DNA of 40,322 nucleotides. It comes from Pyxidicoccus fallax (lineage in GTDB: Bacteria; Myxococcota; Myxococcia; Myxococcales; Myxococcaceae). This document shows positions 1-8,500 of this stretch, piece after piece. The notes below the pieces were generated by a model that was given only the letters and a program-made list of their open reading frames with translations, was not told the DNA's origin and made no database searches. Position 1 is the first letter of the stretch. Each line of letters starts with the position of its first letter. The stretch lies in assembly GCF_012933655.1 (NCBI RefSeq), contig NZ_JABBJJ010000082.1, positions 1-40,322 on the forward strand, read 5' to 3'. The translations under genes and the position numbers were made by a program.

Positions 1-2
1 AC

Positions 3-569
3 GAGCGCCAGCGCGCCTTCCGAGGCGTTCCGCGCGAGGACATGCCCGCGGGCTGGCCCGACTGGTACCGCCACGCGCTGGCGAAGGTGGGCGGCGACGA
101 GGGCCGGCTGATCGCGGCCTGCCGCGGCTATTTGCAGTCCGACTGGGGCCGCACCCGGCAGCCGGTGGGGACGGCCGTGGCCTTCTGCTCGCCGAAGGTG
201 TGGGTGCGCTACGTGCCGCACGAGTCGTCAGACGCCGTGGCTGCGGTTCCCGAGGCGTCCGTGCCCGCCGCCGTGTCCGTGGACGCGTCCACCCCGGCCG
301 GCCGCACCTGGCAGCGCTGCCTCATGCGGCTGAATGATCAGGGCAAGCGCTACGCCCTGCTCTGGCTCCAGAAGGCCCGTCCGGTGGACGTGCAGGACGG
401 GCGGCTGATCCTGGGCGTGCCCGACGTCTACTTCCGCCAGTGGGTGGAGGAGAACTACGGGCCCATGGTGGATCTGCTGGTGCGCGAGTGCGGCCTGCAG
501 GGCGTGGACTGGCGCGTGGGGGCGAATGAGGGGGCCCCCCCAGAGATCGCGGCGAGCCTGACGCGGTAG
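3..569 (+). CDS. DnaA domain I-like protein, C-terminal part (gene enters from the left edge)
   Basis: The frame is open from base 3, so the gene probably begins before the window; the first in-frame ATG is at 42 and would give 175 residues. The last 75 residues, with RYALLWLQKA, LILGVPDVYF and RQWVEENYG, resemble DnaA domain I, the N-terminal protein-interaction domain of the replication initiator: an amphipathic helix pair, a short strand ending in VP, and a helix beginning near FRQWVEENY. The AAA+ and DNA-binding domains of DnaA are absent, so this is not the initiator. The part before it is rich in Trp and Arg and resembles no domain I can name. Proteins ending in a lone DnaA-N-like domain may be replication or phage-derived factors, but that is inference. 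The stop lies 8 bases from the stop of the convergent AraC gene. Confidence 0.6.
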   Translation, partial: ERQRAFRGVPREDMPAGWPDWYRHALAKVGGDEGRLIAACRGYLQSDWGRTRQPVGTAVAFCSPKVWVRYVPHESSDAVAAVPEASVPAAVSVDASTPAGRTWQRCLMRLNDQGKRYALLWLQKARPVDVQDGRLILGVPDVYFRQWVEENYGPMVDLLVRECGLQGVDWRVGANEGAPPEIAASLTR

Positions 570-577
570 ATCCTGGA

Positions 578-1375
578 TCAGCCAGCCCGGCGCTCCCGCG
601 CCATGCAGCGAGCCGGTGTCGTCCCGGTGAGGCGCTTGAACATGGCGATGAACGCGCTCACGTTCTCGTAGCCGAGCGAGAAGGCCACGTCCGCGACGGA
701 TTGTCCCTCGGACAGCAGCTCCAGGGCGCGCGCCAGCTTCGCCTGCTGACGCCAGTGCGCGAACGTCATGCCTGTCTCCTGGTGGAAGTGCCGGGTCAGG
801 GTCCGTTCGCTGATCCCCGCCCAGGCGGCCAGCGCGCCCAGGCTCCTTCCATCCTCGGGGTTCGCGATCAGCGCCCGCGCGATGGCGGCCAGCCGCCGCT
901 CGCGGGGCATGGGCAGGCGCAGCGTCCGCTCCTCGTCCGCGTTCCGCAGCTCGTCCAGCGCCACCGCCGCCAGCCGGGCCCGGGTGGCGTCCAGCGGCTC
1001 GCCGGGCTCCCACCCGGTGGCGCGCTCGATGATGGCCTCCAGCACCCGCGAGACGCGCAGCACCCGCGCCTCCCTCGGGAGCTGATCGCAGGCCTCCGCC
1101 GCGACATACACACTCCAGCCGCTCGTGGGCCCATGCCAGCGCGCGGAGTGCCAGATCCCCGGCGGAATCCAGCCCGCCCGCCCTGGTGGCATGACCCAGT
1201 TCCCCTGTGGCGTGTGCACCACCAGCAGCCCCTGATCCACGCAGAACAGCTGCCCCCGCGCGTGGCGGTGCCGGGCCGTCTCCGGTTCCTTCCGGGCGTC
1301 GACGCGGAGGGGAATGGCGATGAGCTCCGGTGGGTCCGGGCGCTCGATGATGGCGATGGTGCGCGCACTCGGCAT
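578..1375 (-). CDS. AraC-family transcriptional regulator
   Basis: The 265-residue protein starts MPSARTIAII. The N-terminal half has a cupin-like ligand-binding pattern (RHRHARGQLFCVDQG, then WVMPPGRAGWIPPG, then H and W residues), as in AraC regulators that sense small ligands. The C-terminal 100 residues form the two-helix-turn-helix AraC domain: LGALAAWAGISERTLTRHF for the first and VADVAFSLGYENVSAFIAMF for the second, followed by the family's usual G-x-TP ending (GTTPARC). The frame extends upstream to a GTG at 1450, but a minus-strand promoter-like pair (TTGATG at 1458-1463, TATAAA at 1436-1441) lies inside that extension, so the ATG at 1375 is preferred even though its GGAG is 12 bases away. 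It is divergent from the FAD monooxygenase at 1482 and probably controls it through the direct repeat at 1375-1405. Confidence 0.87.
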   Translation of the reverse strand: MPSARTIAIIERPDPPELIAIPLRVDARKEPETARHRHARGQLFCVDQGLLVVHTPQGNWVMPPGRAGWIPPGIWHSARWHGPTSGWSVYVAAEACDQLPREARVLRVSRVLEAIIERATGWEPGEPLDATRARLAAVALDELRNADEERTLRLPMPRERRLAAIARALIANPEDGRSLGALAAWAGISERTLTRHFHQETGMTFAHWRQQAKLARALELLSEGQSVADVAFSLGYENVSAFIAMFKRLTGTTPARCMARERRAG

Positions 1376-1405
1376 TTCTGGCGGCGTCTCCGTATTTTCT
1401 GGCGG
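1375..1405. promoter_or_regulatory. Candidate AraC-type operator: 10-bp direct repeat at 21-bp spacing
   Basis: TTTCTGGCGG occurs at 1375-1384 and again at 1396-1405, start to start 21 bp, i.e. two helical turns. AraC proteins bind direct half-sites with about this spacing. It sits between the divergent araC-like and monooxygenase genes, next to an AT-rich element. The alternative is a chance coding repeat (PPEN/PPEM) if the regulator starts at the upstream GTG. Confidence 0.5.
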
Positions 1406-1435
1406 GATGTCGATACCCGGCCAGACATGCACGCC

Positions 1436-1463
1436 TTTATACCCAGACACCCTGAGCCATCAA
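1436..1463 (-). promoter_or_regulatory. Candidate sigma-70-like promoter of the AraC-family gene
   Basis: On the minus strand TTGATG (1463-1458) is followed after 16 bases by TATAAA (1441-1436), giving a start of transcription near 1429 and a leader of about 55 bases to the ATG at 1375. The same AT-rich element reads TTTATA on the plus strand and may be the -10 of the divergent monooxygenase gene. Confidence 0.4.
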
Positions 1464-1481
1464 CGCCATGGAGTGTCTTTC

Positions 1482-2963
1482 ATGAAGGATGTCATCGAAG
1501 TGGAGGTCGCCGTCGTCGGAGGAGGGCCGACCGGCTTGATGCTGGCCTGTGAGCTGGCGCTGGCCGGCATCCGTGTCACCGTGTTCGAGCGTCGCGCGGA
1601 GCCGGTGCGCCAATCGCGTGCATTGACGCTCCACCCGCGCTCGCTCGAAGTGCTCGCGCTGCGCGGCCTCGCGCCGCGCTTCCTGGAGCGGGGCCGGCCC
1701 ATTCCCACCGGCCACTTCGCGATGCTCGACACGCGGCTCGACTTCTCGGTGCTCGACACGTCCTTCCCCTTCACCCTGTACCTTCCCCAGCTCGACACCG
1801 AGCAGTTGCTGGAAGCACGGGCCCGCGAGCTGGGCGTGGACGTGCGGCGCGGCCACGAGGTGGAGGCACTGCGGCAGGACAGCGAGGGCGTGTCCCTGGA
1901 GGGCACCGCCGCGGGCGCCGCCTTCCGCTGCGAGGCGCGCTACGTCGTCGGCGCGGACGGAGCGCGCAGCCGCGTCCGTCAGCTCGCCGGCATCCGGTTC
2001 GTGGGGACGGACACCACGCTGACGGCCATGCTCGGCGACGTGGTCCTCGGCGAGCCTCCAGCGACGCCGGCCCACTCCGTCAACAACGCGCGCGGCGGCG
2101 TCATGCTCGTTCCGCTCGGGCCGAGCCTCCACCGCGTCGTCATCTTCGACCCCGCGCGGGCCCGGGTGCCGCTCCAGGAAGCCGTCACCCTGGAAGAACT
2201 GAAGCAGAGCTCGGTGAACATCGCCGGCACCGACTTCGGGATGCGCGAGCCCCGGTGGCTGTCCCGCTTCGGCAACGAGACACGGCTCGCCGAGCGCTAC
2301 CGCGTGGAGCGCGTCCTGCTCGCGGGCGATGCCGCTCACATCCATTTTCCCGCGGGAGGGCAGGGCCTCAACGTGGGCCTCCAGGACGCCATGAACCTGG
2401 GCTGGAAGCTCGCCGGCGTGCTGCGAGGCCATGCGCCGGCCACGCTGCTCGACAGCTACCACCAGGAGCGCGCTCCGGTGGGCGAGGCGCTCCTGCGCAA
2501 CACCGAGGCGCAGACCGCGCTCATGCCGCACGACGCCTCCGTGATGGCCCTGCGCGACCTGCTTTCGGACCTCCTGAAGAGCCCGGCCCTGAACCGCCCC
2601 CTGGCCGACCGCCTCGCCGGCTTCGACGGGGCCTACCCCGCGCTGGACCTCCCCGCGCCTCCCCACGAGGGCGAGCCCCTGAAGGCGCTGACGGGCAGGC
2701 GGCTTCCCGACCTCGCGCTGACGCTGCGCGACGGCTCCGTGAGGCGGCTCTACTCGCTCCTGCACGACGGGAAGTGGTTGTGGCTGCGGCTGCGCGAGGG
2801 TGGCCGCACACCCGAGTGGGGCCGCTGGACGCACGTCGTCGAGGCCCGCCGGCTGGAGGAACGCGAGGAGCTCGTTCCCGTCGGCGACATGCTCATCCGC
2901 CCGGATGGACACGTGGGGTGGGCCTGGGCACCGCCCTCCCGGGCGCGCGCGGGAATGGCCTGA
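1482..2963 (+). CDS. FAD-dependent aromatic monooxygenase (rifampicin/tetracycline monooxygenase-like family)
   Basis: The 493-residue flavoprotein belongs to the class A aromatic hydroxylases, which use FAD, NADPH and O2 to hydroxylate aromatic or polyketide substrates in the cytoplasm. Visible motifs are the dinucleotide-binding GGGPTG at residues 13-18, the GADGARS (DG) motif near 157, and the second FAD motif LLAGDAAHIHFPAGGQGLN near 277. The C-terminal ~90 residues after RRLPDLALT look like the thioredoxin-fold tail of the phenol hydroxylase and RifMO/MhpA group. The ATG at 1482 is chosen because GGAG lies 8 bases upstream (1470-1473) and the GxGxxG motif falls at the usual distance from it. 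It is divergent from the AraC gene, its likely regulator. Members of this group inactivate rifampicin or tetracyclines or catabolise phenols; the substrate here cannot be told from sequence. Confidence 0.88.
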   Translation: MKDVIEVEVAVVGGGPTGLMLACELALAGIRVTVFERRAEPVRQSRALTLHPRSLEVLALRGLAPRFLERGRPIPTGHFAMLDTRLDFSVLDTSFPFTLYLPQLDTEQLLEARARELGVDVRRGHEVEALRQDSEGVSLEGTAAGAAFRCEARYVVGADGARSRVRQLAGIRFVGTDTTLTAMLGDVVLGEPPATPAHSVNNARGGVMLVPLGPSLHRVVIFDPARARVPLQEAVTLEELKQSSVNIAGTDFGMREPRWLSRFGNETRLAERYRVERVLLAGDAAHIHFPAGGQGLNVGLQDAMNLGWKLAGVLRGHAPATLLDSYHQERAPVGEALLRNTEAQTALMPHDASVMALRDLLSDLLKSPALNRPLADRLAGFDGAYPALDLPAPPHEGEPLKALTGRRLPDLALTLRDGSVRRLYSLLHDGKWLWLRLREGGRTPEWGRWTHVVEARRLEEREELVPVGDMLIRPDGHVGWAWAPPSRARAGMA

Positions 2964-2966
2964 GGC

Positions 2967-3005
2967 GCACGGCCGGAGGCCCTCCTCCGGGCGAGGGAGC
3001 CGTGC
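2967..3005 (+). terminator. Nested hairpin after the monooxygenase gene
   Basis: GCACGGC (2967-2973) pairs with GCCGTGC (2999-3005), and inside it CGGAGG (2974-2979) pairs with CCTCCG (2984-2989). It lies 3 bases after the monooxygenase stop and is followed by a pyrimidine-rich CTGTTCTCTC but not by a true U-run. Probable terminator. Confidence 0.5.
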
Positions 3006-3026
3006 CTGTTCTCTCGATGGGTCAGC

Positions 3027-3052
3027 CCCCGGGCGGAGAGCCATGCCCGGGG
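3027..3052 (+). terminator. Second hairpin in the monooxygenase-helicase gap
   Basis: CCCCGGGC (3027-3034) and GCCCGGGG (3045-3052) form a perfect 8-bp stem with a 10-base loop, just 14 bases before the helicase ATG. Either a back-up terminator or a structure in the helicase leader. Confidence 0.35.
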
Positions 3053-3065
3053 TTAGACTCCGCCA

Positions 3066-5492
3066 ATGAACTCCAGCCCATTCAGCCGTTCATCCGTCGT
3101 CGTGGCGGAGCTGGGGCCCACCAACACTGGAAAGACCCACCGCGCCATCGAGCGCATGCTCGAGCACGACACGGGCATGATGGGGTTGCCGCTGCGCCTG
3201 CTCGCTCGGGAGGTCTACGACCGGGTGACCGCCCGGGTGGGCGAGGGGCGGGTCGCGCTGATGACGGGCGAGGAGAAGCGCCTGCCGCCGCGCCCCGACT
3301 ATTGGATTTGCACGGTCGAGGCGATGCCGACCGATCGACCGGTCGACTTCCTCGCCATCGATGAAATCCAGCTCGCCGCTCACCGAGAGCGCGGGCACGT
3401 CTTCACCGATCGTCTGCTCCACGCGCGCGGGCGCCGGGAGACCTGGTTCCTCGGCGCGGACACGATGCGGCCCATGGTCCAGGCGCTCATCCCCCACGCC
3501 TCCATGAAGCGCGCCACCCGCCTGTCCCAGCTGCGCTACTCCGGGCGCCGCTCGCTGAAGAGCCTGCCGCCGCGCTCGGCCGTGGTCGCCTTCTCCGCGG
3601 ACCGCGTGTACGAGCTGGCCGAGTCGCTGCGCCGTCTCCGGGGCGGTGTGGCCGTGGTGCTGGGCGCGCTCTCCCCGAGGACGCGCAACGCCCAGGTGGC
3701 GATGTATCAGTCCGGCGAGGTGCAGTACCTCGTGGCCACCGATGCCATTGGCATGGGCCTCAACCTCGACCTCAACCACGTGGCCTTCGCGGCGTTCTCC
3801 AAGTACGACGGCTCCGAGCAGCGCGACCTCTTCCCGGACGAGATGGCCCAGATTGCCGGACGCGCGGGGCGCCACCTGAACGACGGCAGCTTCGGCACCC
3901 TGAACACGCTGCCCGAGCTGTCCCCGCGCGTGGTGTCGTCCATCGAGACCCACCGCTTCCCCGCGGTGCGAAGCCTCATCTGGCGCAACTCCTCGCTCGA
4001 CTTCTCCAGCCCGGAGGCCCTGCTGGACTCGCTGTCGCGGGCCCCGGGCCACCAGGGCTTCATCCGGGTGGAGCGCGCGGACGACTTCGACGCGCTCAAG
4101 GAGCTGTCGCAGGTCCCCGCCATCCGGGACGCCGTCACCGACAAGGCCATGGTCGAGCTGCTGTGGCAGGTCTGCCAGATTCCGGACTTCCGCAAGGGCC
4201 TCTTCGGTCAGCACGTCGCGCTCCTGCGCGAGACGTTCCTCCAGCTCTCCGAGGGCGACGGGAAGCTGGAGCAGTCCTGGCTGTCCAAGCAGGTGTCACC
4301 GCTCGACGATGTCTCCGGGGACATCCACACGTTGATGGACCGGCTGGCCGCCATCCGAATCTGGACGTACATCAGCCATCGGTCCAGCTGGCTGCACGAC
4401 GCCGAGCACTGGCAGGAGCGCACCCGCGGCATCGAGGACGCGCTGGGCGATGCCCTGCACGAGCGGCTCGTGGAGCGCTTCGTACAGCGTGCCGCGCGCA
4501 GGAGCGCACGCCGCTTCGTCAGGGCCACCACGCCCCAGCCGGTCCGGCCGGACAGCCCCTTCGCCAAGCTGGGGCTGCTGCTGGGCGAGATGCCGGATGC
4601 CGACGGCGGCGCGATGACGGAGGAGCAGTTCGTCCAGCAGGTGGTCGACGCCACGCACGAGGCCTTCCAGGTCGATACGTTGGGAAACATCTCCTACGAG
4701 GACCAACCCCTGGCCCGGCTGGTCCGCGGGAGGGACCGGCGCTCGCCGCAGCTGGCGCTCGCGGAGCCGGAGGTGTGGACGGCCGGCGCGCGGCAGCGGC
4801 TGGAGCGCCGGCTGCTGGCACTGGCGCGGGACCTCGTCACCGAGGCCATGGGCGGCTTTCCCGCCGAGGCCCTCACCGGCGCCGGGCGCTCTCCGGCGAT
4901 GCGGGGCCTGGCCTACCGTCTCGCCGAAGGGCTGGGGGTCATCACCCAGGGCGAGGCGCGCGAGCAGTGGCGGCTGCTGACGCCGGAGGAGCGGGAGCGC
5001 TTGAGGGAGCTGGGCGTCCGCGAGGGCCAGCGCTTCCTGTATGTCGAGGAGGCGCTCGCGCCGCACGCGCTCGAACGGCGCTGCATGCTGATGGCGCTGT
5101 TCCAGCAGGGGCGGCCGCCCCCGGGCGCTCCACGAGAGCCCGTGCTCGCCATCGCGGACCTGGGCGCGTGGAACGCGCGGACGCTGGGGTACGAGGTGCT
5201 CGGTCCCGTGGCGCTGCGCATCGACATCCTCGAGCGGCTCGGCGAGGCGCTGCGCCACCCTCAGGGGAGCCGGCAGGTGCACGCCCTCATGCAGGAGCTG
5301 CGGCTGGAAGGCGGCGTCCGCGCTCGGGTGCTGCGAGAGCTTGGAGGCCCGTCCGGGGGCGCTCCGGCGAAGCGGCGGCGGCGACGGCGCCGGGGGAAGC
5401 CGCCAGCGACGGCGCCCGACAAGAGCGGAACCAAGGGACCGCCGGTCCACGCAAGAGGGCCAGCGGTGGTGCGAAATCCGGAAGGTCCCTAG
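3066..5492 (+). CDS. SUV3-like superfamily 2 RNA helicase
   Basis: The 808-residue protein has the DExH core of SUV3, the ATP-dependent RNA helicase of the mitochondrial degradosome, which is also found in some bacteria. Walker A is GPTNTGKT at residues 17-24, the DEAD-equivalent is DEIQ at 99-102, and motif VI is QIAGRAGR near 262. The Walker A variant with Asn and Thr and the short distance between the N-terminus and motif I are typical of SUV3. The middle part (about 350-520) is helical, and the C-terminus ends in a basic, Arg-rich tail (AKRRRRRRRGK) suited to RNA contact. The ATG at 3066 has only a weak ribosome site but begins right before motif I. It is likely to act in RNA turnover. 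No nuclease gene lies beside it. The next gene starts 58 bases after the stop. Confidence 0.85.
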   Translation: MNSSPFSRSSVVVAELGPTNTGKTHRAIERMLEHDTGMMGLPLRLLAREVYDRVTARVGEGRVALMTGEEKRLPPRPDYWICTVEAMPTDRPVDFLAIDEIQLAAHRERGHVFTDRLLHARGRRETWFLGADTMRPMVQALIPHASMKRATRLSQLRYSGRRSLKSLPPRSAVVAFSADRVYELAESLRRLRGGVAVVLGALSPRTRNAQVAMYQSGEVQYLVATDAIGMGLNLDLNHVAFAAFSKYDGSEQRDLFPDEMAQIAGRAGRHLNDGSFGTLNTLPELSPRVVSSIETHRFPAVRSLIWRNSSLDFSSPEALLDSLSRAPGHQGFIRVERADDFDALKELSQVPAIRDAVTDKAMVELLWQVCQIPDFRKGLFGQHVALLRETFLQLSEGDGKLEQSWLSKQVSPLDDVSGDIHTLMDRLAAIRIWTYISHRSSWLHDAEHWQERTRGIEDALGDALHERLVERFVQRAARRSARRFVRATTPQPVRPDSPFAKLGLLLGEMPDADGGAMTEEQFVQQVVDATHEAFQVDTLGNISYEDQPLARLVRGRDRRSPQLALAEPEVWTAGARQRLERRLLALARDLVTEAMGGFPAEALTGAGRSPAMRGLAYRLAEGLGVITQGEAREQWRLLTPEERERLRELGVREGQRFLYVEEALAPHALERRCMLMALFQQGRPPPGAPREPVLAIADLGAWNARTLGYEVLGPVALRIDILERLGEALRHPQGSRQVHALMQELRLEGGVRARVLRELGGPSGGAPAKRRRRRRRGKPPATAPDKSGTKGPPVHARGPAVVRNPEGP

Positions 5493-5550
5493 CTTCGTAT
5501 TCTACGGGGGTCCGATGCGGCGCGTTCCGCCCGCATGCGGGGAGCACACC

Positions 5551-8500
5551 ATGTCCGGAGAGCGCACCCAGAGCAGCGGGCAGCCAGAGCCGTCCTTGAA
5601 CGACGGCGCGAGCTCCGAGGTGTCGAGCTTCGAGGAGTACCTGCTCGAGGCGCTGGTGCAGGACGAGCCGTCGCCGCGCCTGCCGGGCCTCGGGCAATGG
5701 CTCGGTGGAAGGGACGGCCGGCGCTTCGAGGTGCTGGAGGAGCTGGGGCACGGCGCCATGGGCTGGGTCTTCCGCGCTCGGGACAGCGAGCTGCAACGGA
5801 AGGTGGCGCTCAAGTTCCTGCTGCCTCGCAAGGGCCTCACCGACGTCGCGCTGAGGGAGGCGAGGGCGATTGCCCGGCTGTCCCATGAGCACATCATCCG
5901 CATCTTCGACGTGGGCGAGTGGAGCAACACGGCCGGAGGGGTCCGGCTGCCCTTCCTGGTGATGGAGTGCCTGGAGGGAGAGTCGCTGACGGCGCTGCTG
6001 AGGCGGGTCCATCACCTGGAGCCGAAGCCCGCGCTGGAGATGCTGGACGGCATCGTCGCGGGACTGACGCACGCGCACGAGCATCACGTCATCCACCGGG
6101 ACCTCAAGCCCAGCAATGTCTTCATCACCCGCGGTGGCACGGTGAAGCTGCTGGACTTCGGGCTGGCATGGCTCACCCTTCCCACGTCCACGCGGACGCC
6201 CTTCCTGCCCACGGCCGGGACGCCAGCCTACATGGCGCCGGAGCAGTGGCTGGGGGCGCCCCAGGACGAGCGTACCGACATCTGGGCCTCGGGCGTGATT
6301 CTCTTCCAGCTGCTCACCGGCACGCTGCCCACTCCGCGCGCCGCCTCCGCGACGGTGAAGGCGTGGGTGACCTCCGCCGAGCCCATGCCCTCGGTGCGGG
6401 CCGTGCGCCCCGAGCTGCCGCAGGAGCTGGATGCCTTCCTGACGACGGCCCTCGCCAAGGAGCCCTCGCGGCGCTTTCCCACGGCGCGCGAGATGCTCGA
6501 GGAGCTGCGCGAGGTGGCCTCGCGGCTCGGCTTCGCGCGGGAGGCGTCGCACGCCATGGCTCCCCAGCGCCGGCAGGTCGCGATGGTGTCATGTCAGCTC
6601 ACGGGACTGACGGAGCCCCTCGACCCCGAGGAGCTCGGCGAGCTGGACGCCGCCTTCCATCAGGCCTGCGGGGACGTCATCACCCACCATGGCGGCTCCA
6701 TCGTCATGAGCATGGGCGGTGAAGTCCTGGCGTGCTTCGGCTACCTCCGGGGGCGCGAGGACGACTCGGAGCGCGCGGTGCGCGCGGCGCTGCACCTGGC
6801 CCGCCACCTGCCGGAGGTGCTTCGCCGGCAGCTGCCGCACCTGCCCGCGGGCATGCCCGCCGTCAGGCTCGGCGTCTGCACGGACCGCGTGGTGCTGGAG
6901 GAGCGCGCCATCCAGGGCGAGGCGCCGCGATTCGCGGTGTGGCTGGCCCGGCAGGTGGGCCCCGGGGAGGTGGCGCTCGGCAACACGACGTGGCGGCTGG
7001 TGCGCAGGCTCTTCGAGTCCGAGCTGCTGGAGCCCCGTGCGTTCGAGAGCCTGTCGGGGCCCATGCGCCCCCAGGTCTACCGGGTGGTGGGGGAGCGGGA
7101 GGCGTACTCCCGGTTCGACCGGGCGCTGGCCGACGGGGGCCTCATGCCGCTGGTGGGGCGCGAGCGCGAGCTGCGGCGGCTGCTGGAGCTGTGGGAGCGG
7201 GCCCGGAGCGGGCAGGGGGCCTGCGTGCTCGTCAGCGGCGAGGCGGGCATCGGCAAGTCCCGGCTCCTGCAGGAGCTGCGCGAGCAGGTGGCGTCCTCGG
7301 GGGCGGTCGTCCTGATGCCGGTCCAGTGCTGGCCCCGCTTCAGCGCCGGCCCGCTGCAGGCGCCCATCGCCGTCCTGCAGCACCTGCTCCGCTTCTCTCC
7401 GGATGCCACTCCGGCGCAAATCCTCCGGGAGCTGACGGAGCGCATGGACGCGCTCGGGATGTCCGCCGAGCAGGCGCAGCTCATCGGCCTGTTCTTCGCA
7501 CTGCCCGTCGCCGAGGACGCGCCCCTGCGCCAGCTCGCACCCGACTGGCGCAAGCAGCGCGCCTTCGAGGCGCTGGTGGAGCTGCTGCGGCGCGCGGCAC
7601 GGGAGCGCCCGCTGCTCATCACCGTGGAGGACCTGCAATGGGCCGACTCGGTCCGGCTGGAGCTGCTGGGCGCCCTCGTCGAGCACCTCGGGGACGCGAA
7701 CATCCTCGTCGCGCTCAGCGCGCGCCCGGAGTTCCACTTCCCCTGGCCGCGAATCCCCTGGTTCCACCAGCTCGGGGTGGAGCGGCTGTCGGCGGGACTG
7801 TCGGCCCACCTGTCCAGGGAGGTGGCCCGCGGCAGGGAGCTGCCCGCGGAGCTGCTCCAGGCGCTGGTGCGGAAGACGGATGGCGTTCCGCTCTTCATCG
7901 AGGAGATGACGCGCATGGTGCTGGAGCAGCAGGGCCCGGACGCCGCTGCTCCCGGAGGGCTGCCGCAATCCATCCCCGTCACCCTCCGCGAGCTGCTCCT
8001 GGCGCGGTTGGACCTGCTGCCCTCGCGCCAGAAGGCCCTGGTCCAGCTCTGCGCGGTGGTGGGGCGTGACCTCTCGCTGGCGCTGCTCGTGAAGCTCACC
8101 GGGCGTGGCGAGGCGGAGCTGCGCTGGGCGCTCGCGGGGCTGGAGGAGGCGGGGCTGCTGCAGGAGCAGCAGGACGCGAGCGGGCCCATCTTCCAGTTCC
8201 GGCACGTGCTCATCCAGGAGACGGCCTGGCTGTCCCTCTCGCGGCGCGAGCGGCAGCGGTACCATCAGAACATCGCCCGGGTCCTGGAGGCGCACTTCCC
8301 CCAGGTGGGGGAGACGCGGCCCGAGGTGCTCGCGCACCACTACACGGAGGCCGGCGAGCCCGAGAAGGCCTTCCCCTACTGGGAGCGGGCCGGACGCCAG
8401 GCGTGTCTGAAGGCGGCCCACCCCGAGGCGGTGCGCTACCTCTCCCAGGCGCTGGCGCTGCTGCGCGGACGGCCCGAGTCCCCGGAGCGAAACCAGCAGG

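Noticed and set aside
1437..3044. Long minus-strand frame across the monooxygenase gene
   Set aside because: No recognisable domain, His/Arg/Glu-rich shadow composition; the plus-strand frame has all FAD motifs.
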